Assembly: GCF_000454545.1 (NCBI RefSeq)
Contig: NZ_CM002139.1
Span: 250,833-314,832 of the forward strand
DNA from: Xanthomonas cassavae CFBP 4642
GTDB taxonomy: Bacteria > Pseudomonadota > Gammaproteobacteria > Xanthomonadales > Xanthomonadaceae
Reading direction: 5' to 3'
Length of the DNA: 64,000 nucleotides
Position 1 is the stretch's first letter. The number at the start of each line of letters is the position of its first letter. The notes beneath the pieces were generated by a model, which did not search any database, was not told where the DNA came from, and was given only the letters and a program-made list of their open reading frames with translations. The translations under genes and the position numbers were made by a program. Below, piece by piece: positions 36,271-44,344 of the stretch.

Positions 36271-36570
36271 ATGAATAATCAGATACAAACCAATAATTCA
36301 TTCGCCATCCGGTCCTTTCTTTCGCTCGTCGGCGGAGTGGTTCTACTGCAGGTTGGAAACCTCATGGGGAAGGGATCCTCGTACCAACTAAATTGGTACT
36401 ACATTGCCCTATGCGCTCTTTATGCATTGGTTCCGATTGCCATCCTTCGAGCTATCCAGCGCCGCCCCAGTTTTTCCAGGCGGCTATACTCCATGATCCT
36501 AAGTGCATCAGCGCTAGTAGCAATTGCGGGTGGAATAGCTCTTTCGCTGCTCCCTCTGCCCAGCCCCTAA
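36271..36570 (+). CDS. Small membrane protein in a low-GC islet
   Basis: A 99-aa protein with three predicted membrane helices (about residues 12-30, 42-62 and 75-95) and a short polar N-terminus MNNQIQTNNS. Codon use is AT-richer than flanking genes, pointing to horizontal origin together with the adjacent IS30 element. A GAGAAT ribosome binding site and a classic terminator directly after the stop support a real gene. No family recognised. Confidence 0.75.
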   Translation: MNNQIQTNNSFAIRSFLSLVGGVVLLQVGNLMGKGSSYQLNWYYIALCALYALVPIAILRAIQRRPSFSRRLYSMILSASALVAIAGGIALSLLPLPSP

Positions 36571-36599
36571 CCACTCAGCACGCGCTGAGTGGGTATTTT
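36571..36599 (+). terminator. Rho-independent terminator
   Basis: CCACTCAGC at 36571-36579 pairs with GCTGAGTGG at 36584-36592, loop ACGC, tail GTATTTT. It begins immediately after the TAA of the small membrane protein. The rest of 36600-36827 shows no gene. Confidence 0.9.
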
Positions 36600-36827
36600 G
36601 CCCCCAACTGATGCAGGCGTGAGCCTGCGTCAGTTCCTGCTGACTATGCCCACCCGCGCGGGGGATCGAAGAAGGCGCTGGAGGGCGCCCAGCTCGCAGT
36701 TAAGTAGGTGCGCTCGCGGTAGCGGCTGCCAGACGCGCATCGAGGCGGCAGGTCCCACTGGTGCACGACGACTGCCGCCAATCGGAGCGAGCGCAAGAGC
36801 CTGCTTCGGTGCGCCCGCTCCGGGGCC

Positions 36828-37283
36828 TCAACGCACCTTGTACAACACCGCCGCACCGGGCCGCGGTTCGAACATCGGCACGGTCTGCTGCTTGAGCGCG
36901 GAGCCCTTGGCGTCCCACACCAGCGTTTCGACCGGGTAGTCGTCCTTGCGGGTCATTGCGCCGATCTGCTGGACAATCACGGTCTTGGCGGCAGGCACTT
37001 CAGGGTTCCAGGCGAACACGCCAAGGCGACCGTAGAACACTGCCGGCGCAGCCGCGTCCAGGCGGCGGTCGGGGCACATCACCAGGCCACGTTCCAGCAT
37101 CACGCGCAGCGCGCCCACGGGCACGGCCTTGACGGTGGGCGAAGTGCGGTCGGTGCTGTGACCAGGGCAGACATTGGCCGAGCGGGTGATCATGTCCTCT
37201 GCCACCTGCCGGTCGGACTGGGCCAGTGCCGGCAGTGCGGCGGTGGACAGGGCAAGCAAGGCAAGAGCGGATTTCCAGGGCAT
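36828..37283 (-). CDS. Secreted hypothetical protein
   Basis: A 151-aa protein with signal peptide MPWKSALALLALSTAALPAL, cleaved near ALAQSD. GAGGAG lies seven bases before the ATG, which decides the start. The mature part has two cysteines (VCPGH and VMCPDRR) that may pair in the periplasm. No family recognised. Confidence 0.8.
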   Translation of the reverse strand: MPWKSALALLALSTAALPALAQSDRQVAEDMITRSANVCPGHSTDRTSPTVKAVPVGALRVMLERGLVMCPDRRLDAAAPAVFYGRLGVFAWNPEVPAAKTVIVQQIGAMTRKDDYPVETLVWDAKGSALKQQTVPMFEPRPGAAVLYKVR

Positions 37284-37735
37284 CTGACAACTCCTCATGA
37301 GATGGCACTCCAATGACGACAGCCGGGCAGGGCGGCTGCCGACGACGCGCCCGGATGCTAGCAAGCGCTTCGTTAAATCCCGTCGAGGCGATGGCCGCAG
37401 CAGGTAGCGAACGTCGACACCGGCACCGGGCATCGGCACCTGGTGCGTGCGCACCGCCGGAATGCCCCACGCTTGTGGAGCTGTGCAGTGCCCAGGTCGT
37501 CTCTGGCGTCATCGCGCCCGGGATATCGACGGCTGGCCCACTTGTGCGCGCCCGGCCGCTTGCCTGAGGCAGCGATTGGACGGCATCCCGCGCGACTGTC
37601 GTCGGGCAGATGCCCACCGCGTCATGGCCGCGCACGACAACCGCCGCTGACCTGTTTAGCGGCTGTCGGGAGACTCCCGATTGAGCGCCGGCAGCGCCAC
37701 CGCTAGCGTGCGCGCAAGACACTGCCGGATCACCC
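37284..37735. other. Intergenic stretch without a visible gene
   Basis: About 450 bases between divergent genes. Frames here overlap on both strands but none has a start with a ribosome binding site, and none resembles a family I know. It must carry the promoters of both neighbours; no clear operator is seen. Confidence 0.5.
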
Positions 37736-38137
37736 ATGGAACGCGCCGACCTCATCGCCTCACTGCTCACCGGTATGCGCCGGGCCGAAGCCTTGCGTGC
37801 GCAGCCGTCCAGCTACAGCACCGCGCACAGCGAGCAGATGAGCGTGGAACACGGCAAGGCCGCCGACGCGGAACTGGTGCTGTCAATGTTCAAGTTCACC
37901 CCGGAGCATCTCAAGCTGCTGGGCAGTGACGGGATCGAGGCGCTGGGTGAAATCGTGTGCCACGCCTGGGCACTGCACGGCGGCAACAACGAGAGCCTGA
38001 TCCGCTGGTTCCGCGAACCGATGAACGCGCTGGATGGCCAGACGCCGGCCGCCATGGTGCGCGCCGGTCGCCTCAAGGTGCTGCTGCTGGTGCTCAGGCA
38101 ACAGATGGAGTGGGAGTTGCCGAAGCGCTCGGCGTGA
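37736..38137 (+). CDS. MbcA/ParS/Xre-type (DUF2384-like) antitoxin, orphan
   Basis: A 133-aa protein. The C-terminal half contains LIRWFREPMNALDGQTPAAM, closely like the W-x-x-x-P-N-x-x-L-x-G-x-x-P motif of DUF2384/MbcA-ParS antitoxins that normally pair with RES-domain toxins. No RES gene is next to it on either side, so it is an orphan or has another role. The N-terminal half is helical and does not look like a standard helix-turn-helix. The stretch 38138-38395 after it shows no gene. Confidence 0.65.
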   Translation: MERADLIASLLTGMRRAEALRAQPSSYSTAHSEQMSVEHGKAADAELVLSMFKFTPEHLKLLGSDGIEALGEIVCHAWALHGGNNESLIRWFREPMNALDGQTPAAMVRAGRLKVLLLVLRQQMEWELPKRSA

Positions 38138-38395
38138 GCAGCCCGCGCCCGGCGAGCATGCGCGCGCTGCTGGCCGCGATGCCTTGTCGTAACGTGCAGT
38201 GCACCGCCTGGCATGGCACCGCGCGTTCGCGCTGTGCGCGGCCACGTCGCCTGCGCCGCCATTGACCTTCGACAGCTGCAACAGGACGGTCTTGGCCGCG
38301 TGCGCCGGCAGCCGCCGGGATGCGCAAACACGCGTCCGAGCCATCGCGTGCACGACCTGTGTGGCAATTGCAGGCCGTTCCGCGCAGCTACGCAG

Positions 38396-40015
38396 TCACT
38401 GCTTCGGGCGCGCCACCGCGTACATCTCCCAGGCGATCTTCCTCATCAAGGCGTCGTTGTCGTCGCCTTCGGCGTACAGGTCGAAGTGGGTGCGGCCTTC
38501 CAGGTAGCGGAAGTCGCTCCTGGCGCCCAGGCCGTCCAGCACCGCCTGGAATTTGCGCGCCGCGCCATCCAGGTAGAACGTGTCGGCGGTGCCAACGATC
38601 AGGTGGATCTTGCCGTCCAGGTCGGGTTTGAGCGTTGGCCACTGCGCGGCGACCCGGGCAGAAATGTCGTAGTGCGTGCGCCAATAAGCCACCACGGCCG
38701 GGTCCACCTTGCCGCTGTCGCGATCGAACATCGGCAGCGGGCGGCCATCTGCGCCGCGCGGGGAGAACACCCAGTCGAACGAGGTGAACTGGCCGCCGTA
38801 CGGGCCCAGCACGCGTTCGAGTTTGACGAAGGTCTCCAGATCGGCCACCACCTTGTCGTGGTCGCGGATCAACGGCACCTGGCTGCCGTCGGCGCGCCGG
38901 TACATGTTGGCATTGGGTGCGTACAGATCCGGCCCGGTGAAGTCATGGAAGTCGCTGGAATCGGGCGATGTGGACCAGGCGCCGCCGAACAGCGTGGGGT
39001 AGCGGGTCTGCAGCCACAGCGTGGCCCAGCCGCCGGAGGAATGCCCGTTGAGGAAGCGGCCGCTGGCCTTGCCGTCCATCCGGTAGTCGCGTTCCAGCGC
39101 AGGGATCAGCTCCTGGGTCAGCGCCGTGCCCCAGGGGCCGTTGTTGACCGAATCGGCGAATTCATGGGTACCGGTAGGCGTGGACTGGTCCAGGAAGACC
39201 CAGATCATCGGCGGCATCTGCTTGGCTGCCATCGCGCTCCAGGCGCTGGCAATGCTGCCGGCAAAGCGGTTGTAGTTGCTGCCGAAGCCGTCGGTGATAT
39301 AGACGGTGGGATAGCGCGTGGTGGCCTTGGCATCGTAGCCGGGTGGCGTCAGCACGCGGGCGCGCAGCGAGACCGGCCGGCCCCAGAACGCGCTCAATGC
39401 CGGGCTCACCATCGAGGCATCGGCACTGTGCAGCCTGGCCTCGGGCACGGCATCGCGTACGGCTCGCGGCGCGCGCGGCGAGACCTGCCACGGGTCGTCC
39501 GAGGCCGGCAGCCGGGTGCTGAGGGTGAGCGCAGGCAGCGGCGTCTTCTTGTCCAGCGTCACCGCGGTGACCACGCTCAGCAGATCGCCGCCATCGCGGC
39601 CGAGATAGCCGTAGCTGTGGTCCGGATCCAGCACCGCCTGAAACAGGTAGTCGCCGGCCGGCAGCGCGGAGAACCCGCTGGGGAAGGCGATGTTGTCCAG
39701 GTCGATCTGCACGCTGCCGCCCGGCACGAGCCCGGTCACCTCCTGCGCCGCCACCGCGGTGGCGCTGGGGCGGAACGGGTTGGCGTCCACCGCATCCACC
39801 TTGCCGTCCTTACTGCCTTGCTTGGCCTCGGCCTGGGCATCCTTGGCAAGCGTGGCGAACACCAGCAGCCGGCCGGAGGTGGGCTGGTCGGTGGCGCCGC
39901 CCAGGGTGACACGCAGCAGGCGATGGGCAGCCACCGGCTCGGCAGCGTGCGCAGCGCAGGCGCACAGCAGGCCAACGGCCAGAGCCACACGCGGAGCAAG
40001 ACGATGTAGGAACAT
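38396..40015 (-). CDS. Secreted esterase D-family alpha/beta hydrolase
   Basis: A 539-aa protein with signal peptide ending near AHAAEPV, an N-terminal beta domain (about 25-180) and a PF00756-type esterase domain. The nucleophile elbow is NGHSSGGW (Ser near residue 310), with GTADTFYLDGAARKF and TWO C-terminal histidine candidates in EGRTHFDLYAEGD completing a triad. AAGGA precedes the ATG at 40015. Substrate unknown; ferulate-, acetyl- and enterobactin-esterases share the fold. Confidence 0.85.
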   Translation of the reverse strand: MFLHRLAPRVALAVGLLCACAAHAAEPVAAHRLLRVTLGGATDQPTSGRLLVFATLAKDAQAEAKQGSKDGKVDAVDANPFRPSATAVAAQEVTGLVPGGSVQIDLDNIAFPSGFSALPAGDYLFQAVLDPDHSYGYLGRDGGDLLSVVTAVTLDKKTPLPALTLSTRLPASDDPWQVSPRAPRAVRDAVPEARLHSADASMVSPALSAFWGRPVSLRARVLTPPGYDAKATTRYPTVYITDGFGSNYNRFAGSIASAWSAMAAKQMPPMIWVFLDQSTPTGTHEFADSVNNGPWGTALTQELIPALERDYRMDGKASGRFLNGHSSGGWATLWLQTRYPTLFGGAWSTSPDSSDFHDFTGPDLYAPNANMYRRADGSQVPLIRDHDKVVADLETFVKLERVLGPYGGQFTSFDWVFSPRGADGRPLPMFDRDSGKVDPAVVAYWRTHYDISARVAAQWPTLKPDLDGKIHLIVGTADTFYLDGAARKFQAVLDGLGARSDFRYLEGRTHFDLYAEGDDNDALMRKIAWEMYAVARPKQ

Positions 40016-40207
40016 GCAAATCCTTGGAGACGCAGGTGGGTGGAGTGGGCGCAGATGGCCCTGCACAGACGGTAGCCAGTTCCGGTTGGCCGCGCGCCGC
40101 AAGGTGCGAGATCTGGTTGCCGTAGCCGAGCTGTGTGCGGTTGGAACCCCGGCGGGCAGCGTGTGGGCCGCTTTTATTTTCACAGCAGCAACCGCCTTCA
40201 CTTCGAA

Positions 40208-40323
40208 ACTAAAGTGGGCGTTAGTTTTAGCTCAGTCAACCGCTAACCAATGGCCAATCTAATGTCTGCTTTAGTTTTACTCGTTGCCGTAGAAACGCCG
40301 AGATAATCTAAAGTCCGCTTTAG
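40208..40323. promoter_or_regulatory. HipB-type operator array upstream of hipB
   Basis: The perfect palindrome CTAAAG-TCCG-CTTTAG lies at 40308-40323. ACTAAAGTGGGCGTTAGT (40208-40225) is a degenerate version, and a CTTTAGT half-site lies near 40269. Several CTAAAG/CTTTAG half-sites ahead of a hipB gene fit cooperative HipB repression, as known for the family. The leftmost site is also upstream of the divergent esterase. Confidence 0.75.
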
Positions 40324-40338
40324 TTCCGGTTATTCGCT

Positions 40339-40590
40339 ATGCGCGTCCCAATTGACCACGCATCCGACATCGGTGCCTATGTCCGCGCAGTGCGCAAGGC
40401 ACAAGGCCTACGTCAGGACGACCTGGCAGCGCTGGCCGGCACCAGTCATGTGGTGCTTGGCAATGTCGAGCGCGGCAAGGACACCGTGCAACTGGGCCGG
40501 GTGTTCGAAGTGCTGCGGCAATTAGGCATCCAGGTCCAGCTGGACCTGCCGGTGGAGTTGCCGGCTCCGGTAGCCAGGCACGTCGAATGA
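40339..40590 (+). CDS. hipB: HipB-type XRE antitoxin/repressor
   Basis: An 83-aa XRE protein with helix-turn-helix QGLRQDDLAALAGTSHVVLG and a short C-terminal tail LELPAPVARHVE-like (VELPAPVARHVE). It should bind the CTAAAG palindromes upstream. It overlaps hipA by ATGA. Its partner is damaged, so it may persist only as a repressor. Confidence 0.9.
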   Translation: MRVPIDHASDIGAYVRAVRKAQGLRQDDLAALAGTSHVVLGNVERGKDTVQLGRVFEVLRQLGIQVQLDLPVELPAPVARHVE

Positions 40591-41800
40591 ACACCGTCGA
40601 TGCGCCACGCACCCTGGAACTGTGGCTGGAAGAGCGCCGCATCGGTGAGCTGCGGGAGCAGGGCAACCTGTGGGCGCTCGCGTACGACCCAGCGTGGCAA
40701 ATGGACGGCTTCGATCTGTCTCCCGCGTTGCCACCTCGCACGGGTCAGATCATTGATGGCGGTAGTCAGCGCCCGGTGCAGTGGTTCTTCGACAACCTGC
40801 TCCCCGAAGAGGGCGGACGCCGGTTGATCGCCAGCGATGCCGGCATCGATGCGGCCGATGCCTTCGGCCTGCTGCAGCGGTTCGGCCCGGAGTCGGCCGG
40901 CGCGTTGACCGTGCTGCGGCCAGGCCAGCAACTGCCGCCGCCGGCGCTGCAGCCGCTGAGCGATGTCGCGCTTTCTGAGCGTATTCGCGCCTTGCCCCGG
41001 CAACCGCTGACCCATGACGCACCCAAGCGCATGTCGTTGGCAGGCGCCCAGCACAAGCTGGCAGTGGTGCTGGAGGCGGGGCAGTTGTGGGAGCCGGTGG
41101 GCACGGCTGCGTCCACCCATATCCTCAAACCCGACCACGAACATGTGGACGACTACCCGCACAGCGCGGTCAATGAATGGTTTTGCATGCAGCTGGCCGC
41201 TGCCTGCGGACTGCCGGTGCCACAGGTGGCCGTGCGCCGCGTGCCGGAACCGGTGTATCTGTCCGCCGGTTCGACCGCATCGGCGATGGCCTGCAGGCAC
41301 AGCGCCGTTATGCGCTGGACGGTTGCCAACTGCTGTCCCTGGATCGTGTTTACAACTACCAACAAGCCACCATCAACACCTTGCGCGCGCTCGAACGCAT
41401 CAGCCGCATGCCTGCGGCCAACCTGAGCTTCCTGCGCGGCGCCAATGGCTGGGAACTAGCCCCGCATTACGACCTGCTCAGCACCAGCGTGTACACGGCT
41501 CCGGATTGGGGCTTGGACGAGCTGGTTTTTCCGATGGGTACCGCTCGCCGTTATGCCGCCATCGGTCGCGATGCTGTGGCGGCGTTCGGCCACTCCATCG
41601 GCGTACCAGCGAAACTGACATTGCGGCATCTGGACGAACTGACGACCGCGATCAGGCGAGAGTCGCATGCCGTATTGCAGAGCTGCGAACAAGGCGCTAC
41701 GCATGCAGTCGATCCTGGCGAAGCGCGCCTGCTACGGCAGATTGTGTTCGGGCCTGTGGTGGATGCATTGAGTGCAGTGTCGGCATCGGCTTTACATTAG
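40587..41800 (+). pseudogene. hipA: hipA-type kinase toxin, frameshifted and missing its catalytic loop
   Basis: The first frame (from 40587) carries the HipA N-terminal domain and the ATP-binding MSLAGAQHKLAVVLEAGQLW and THILKPDHEHVDDYPHSAVN. Near 41261 one base is missing: the text reads CTGTCCGCCGG where CTGGTCCGCCGG would continue VYLVRRFDRIGDGLQAQRRY. In the second frame, ERISRMPAANLSFL joins two regions that in HipA are separated by the catalytic loop (GNxDAHxKN), so roughly 20-30 residues including the catalytic Asp are deleted. The C-terminal part (APHYDLLST onward) is present. Two independent lesions make it inactive. Confidence 0.85.
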
Positions 41801-41885
41801 CTCATGCATAGCAAATTTTGGTCGAGCTGCGAGAGCCGCTCGTACTTATATTTTTCATAGACATTGAAGAAGGTAGCGAGCAGGA

Positions 41886-42135
41886 TCACTTCAGCCCCAT
41901 CGGCTTGATCACTGCCTTGTCGCGCAGCTTGTCGAAGGCATCGGCGTCCTGTGCTGCCAGGCCAGCGTCACGGCCGATGCCCATCAGGAAGGAGCCGAGT
42001 CTGCCCCGGTCTGCCGGCTCGGCTGCCGACTCAAGGATTGCGCGGATCTCTGCCTGGGTGCTGCGGCCATGCAGTGGCGCACGCGCGGACCACGCGATGC
42101 ACCTTGGGGATATTGCGGACGATAAAAGAAGGCAT
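41886..42135 (-). pseudogene. FitA/VapB-like antitoxin, frameshifted
   Basis: From 42135 one frame reads MPSFIVRNIPKVHRVVRAC; a second continues PLHGRSTQAEIRAILESAAE and ends VIKPMGLK at 41886. Together they are an Arc-type ribbon-helix-helix antitoxin of the FitA class, broken by a one-base loss near 42080. AGGAGGGTGGA directly before the ATG is an excellent ribosome binding site. No PIN-domain toxin follows, so both toxin and frame are lost. Confidence 0.75.
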
Positions 42136-42143
42136 TCCACCCT

Positions 42144-42182
42144 CCTGGTTCAACCAGGTTGCTTGCACTTCAGAAATGCAAG
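42144..42182. promoter_or_regulatory. Two palindromic operators upstream of the FitA-like relic
   Basis: CCTGGTTCAACCAGG (42144-42158) is a perfect palindrome around one base, and CTTGCA-N9-TGCAAG (42162-42182) is a second. They lie 9 and 27 bases before the antitoxin start, where RHH antitoxins bind. Sites survive although the antitoxin is frameshifted. Confidence 0.65.
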
Positions 42183-42238
42183 CACTCAGGTAACCTCGAT
42201 GCCCGGCATCAGCAGACCAGGGCCAACCGGTCCTTGAC

Positions 42239-43351
42239 TCACCGATACGGCCCCGGCCCACGCCAGACCGGTTCGCCCTGGCGGTAGACCTCCATCATGT
42301 TGATGACCTCGCGGGCGTCGCCGATGCTCTTCAGTTCCGGCGAGTCCGGCGGCAGCAGGCGGCATTTGCTGGAGCCGCGTTTGAGTGCGACCTCCAGCGG
42401 GCAGACCATGCGTTGCTGGGTGCCGGGCAGGATGATGGCGATCTCCTGCATGCCCTGTTCCTTCCACACCCGCAACTGGGTTTCGCTGCGCACATCGTAA
42501 TACACCTGGTAGCCGCCGATATCCATGCTGGGCTGGGCGTTGCGGCGGTCGTTGCGGCGGCCCTGGCTGATGGTGGGCGTGTACGAAGTGCCGTCTTCGG
42601 CGGCGTCGGCCGGTTCGTCGAGCATGCCCGGTGGACGCCCGGTCCAGGTTTCCGGGCGGCGCTGCGGCGGCGATGACGGTTCGGCCGGTGGTTGCGGCGG
42701 AGTGGGGCGGTGCACGGGCCGGGCCGGGCGCTGTTCGGTCAGTCCGCCACTGCGCGTGCTGCCTTGCGGCGGCACCGGGTTCCTGGCGTTCCGCACCAGC
42801 GTGGATTGCACTGGCGAGGCCGCGGGTGGCGGCTGTACCGGTGCAGGCGTGGGCGAGGGCGGGGTGGGCGTTGGCGACGGGGTGAGTTGCTGGGGTTGGT
42901 CGGTGTCGCCGACAAAGTCCACCTTGGTGCGGCCACCGCTGGCCGAGCCCTGCGGCGGCGTCGCCGTGGGCGTGGAGGCCGACAGCAGGATCAGCAGCAT
43001 CAGCACATGCAGCAGCGCGCTGATCAGCGCGGCGATCCACGGCTCGAGGCGTTCGATCAGCGGTTCGCTGCGTGGCAGCCAGTCGCTGGGGTCCAGCTGG
43101 ACATGCAGCAGTTGCAGCGTGTCGTCGCGCACACGGTAGACCAGGACGTACGGGGTCTGTTTGACCACCCATTCGCGGGTGCCCGGCACCCGGCCGGCGC
43201 GGCCACGGCCGGGTTGTTCGGCCAGCGTGCGGGTGGCGTGCAACACCTGCCGTGCCATCGCCGCCGCCGCAACCGGGTTGAGCGCGTGATAGTGATCCTG
43301 GGCGTGGGCGAGCTGCTTGGCGGCCGGGACGGTCCACTCACGCCGCAACAT
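42239..43351 (-). CDS. ParE-like toxin domain fused to a membrane helix, Pro-rich linker and periplasmic domain
   Basis: One uninterrupted 370-aa frame. Residues 1-92 are a complete ParE/RelE fold: REWTVPAAKQLAHAQDHYHA, GRAGRVPGTREWVVKQTPYV, LVYRVRDDTLQLLHVQLDP. At about 98-128 a membrane helix follows (LEPWIAALISALLHVLMLLI). A long Pro/Thr/Ser/Arg-rich linker (about 130-265) leads to a conserved-looking end with IGGYQVYYDVRSETQLRVWK, RMVCPLEVALKRGSSKCRLL and VWRGPGPYR. The ATG overlaps the upstream antitoxin by 14 bases, as in normal parDE pairs. The fusion could be natural, or a lost stop between two genes; either way the frame is open. I do not know the C-terminal family. Confidence 0.75.
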   Translation of the reverse strand: MLRREWTVPAAKQLAHAQDHYHALNPVAAAAMARQVLHATRTLAEQPGRGRAGRVPGTREWVVKQTPYVLVYRVRDDTLQLLHVQLDPSDWLPRSEPLIERLEPWIAALISALLHVLMLLILLSASTPTATPPQGSASGGRTKVDFVGDTDQPQQLTPSPTPTPPSPTPAPVQPPPAASPVQSTLVRNARNPVPPQGSTRSGGLTEQRPARPVHRPTPPQPPAEPSSPPQRRPETWTGRPPGMLDEPADAAEDGTSYTPTISQGRRNDRRNAQPSMDIGGYQVYYDVRSETQLRVWKEQGMQEIAIILPGTQQRMVCPLEVALKRGSSKCRLLPPDSPELKSIGDAREVINMMEVYRQGEPVWRGPGPYR

Positions 43352-43544
43352 CAACGCCCCATCCGGCGAACAGTGCGGTGAGCTGCGCCGGCGCGACGAA
43401 GGCGCCCTGGTCGGCGGCAGCGATGCCTTCGAGCACGGCCGCCTGGAAGCTGGCCTCGGTCACCGCATGCAGCACGTCCTGCCACCCTGCGGTGTCGGGC
43501 AGCGTGTCGATCAGCGTATGGGCGTGATGCTTGATGGCAGACAT
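43338..43544 (-). CDS. ParD-like antitoxin partner of the fused toxin
   Basis: A 68-aa protein starting MSAIKHHAHTLIDTLPDTAG. It has the size and position of the antitoxin of a ParE-type toxin and resembles Phd/ParD-type short antitoxins seen next to ParE (KHHAHTLIDTLPDTAGWQDV, then EGIAAADQGAFVAPAQLTAL). It overlaps the toxin start. Family not decided. Confidence 0.7.
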   Translation of the reverse strand: MSAIKHHAHTLIDTLPDTAGWQDVLHAVTEASFQAAVLEGIAAADQGAFVAPAQLTALFAGWGVDVAA

Positions 43545-43793
43545 GGCACTGCGGTGGGGGAATACTGCCGACAAGTCTACCGCCGCAGCCCGGATTGGCG
43601 TGTGGCAACAGCCGGCGCGCAGGCGTGGCATTCACCGGCGAGGGCGGCCGCAGCGCACGGCGCCGGCGCTGCAGCCGCCTGCCAGCGGCCACGCCGGCGC
43701 ACGGGCGGCAACAGAAAGTGACACTTGGCACCTTGTCGGCGGCGTGGCCGGGTTTCATCCTGCAGCCGTCACTTCACCCACAAAGGATTGGTC

Positions 43794-44321
43794 ATGCCCG
43801 CTGCTGCCATCGCGCCTTTTACCCCGTACCTGTCGATGGCGGCCATCGCCTTCATTTATTACCGGCGCATCCGCCGTAGCTTCGGCCGCCAGCAGTGGAA
43901 GCCGGTGGGCACTGCGGTGCGTGCGACTGTGCTGGTCATCGCCGCCGCTGCGCTGGCATTTGCGGTGTACGGCTTGCCGCAGGTGCGGCTGGGGATCGCG
44001 CTGGGAGCGGTGGCCGGCATCGGGCTGGGCGCCCTGTCGCTGCGCTACACGCATGCCGAATGGGCGCAGGGCAGCGGCTGGTACACGCCCAACCCGTGGA
44101 TCGGCGCGGCGCTGATGCTGGTGCTGCTGGGCCGGCTGGCCTGGCGCTGGGCCTCGGGCGCTTTCAGCCAGGGTGCGGCCGCTGCCGGATCGCAGGCCAG
44201 CCCGCTGACCCTGGGGATTGCGGCCGCGCTGGTGCTGTATGCGCTGGTGCACGTAGGTGGGCTGTGGTGGCGTCTGCGCCAGCTGCGCCTGCAGGCAGGC
44301 GCGGCGGGGTCGGCGCGCTAA
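43794..44321 (+). CDS. Predicted inner-membrane protein
   Basis: A 175-aa protein with about five hydrophobic segments (residues 8-22, 42-62, 66-84, 103-118, 143-163) joined by short basic loops (YYRRIRRSFGRQQWKP). AAAGGA precedes the ATG at 43794. No catalytic motif; no family named with confidence. It is convergent with the cardiolipin synthase gene. Confidence 0.75.
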   Translation: MPAAAIAPFTPYLSMAAIAFIYYRRIRRSFGRQQWKPVGTAVRATVLVIAAAALAFAVYGLPQVRLGIALGAVAGIGLGALSLRYTHAEWAQGSGWYTPNPWIGAALMLVLLGRLAWRWASGAFSQGAAAAGSQASPLTLGIAAALVLYALVHVGGLWWRLRQLRLQAGAAGSAR

Positions 44322-44344
44322 CCGCCGTCACCGGCCCTGCGCGC

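Noticed and set aside
36828..37454. Longer start for the secreted hypothetical protein
   Set aside because: The ATG at 37283 has GAGGAG at the right distance and begins a proper signal peptide; the extension has neither.
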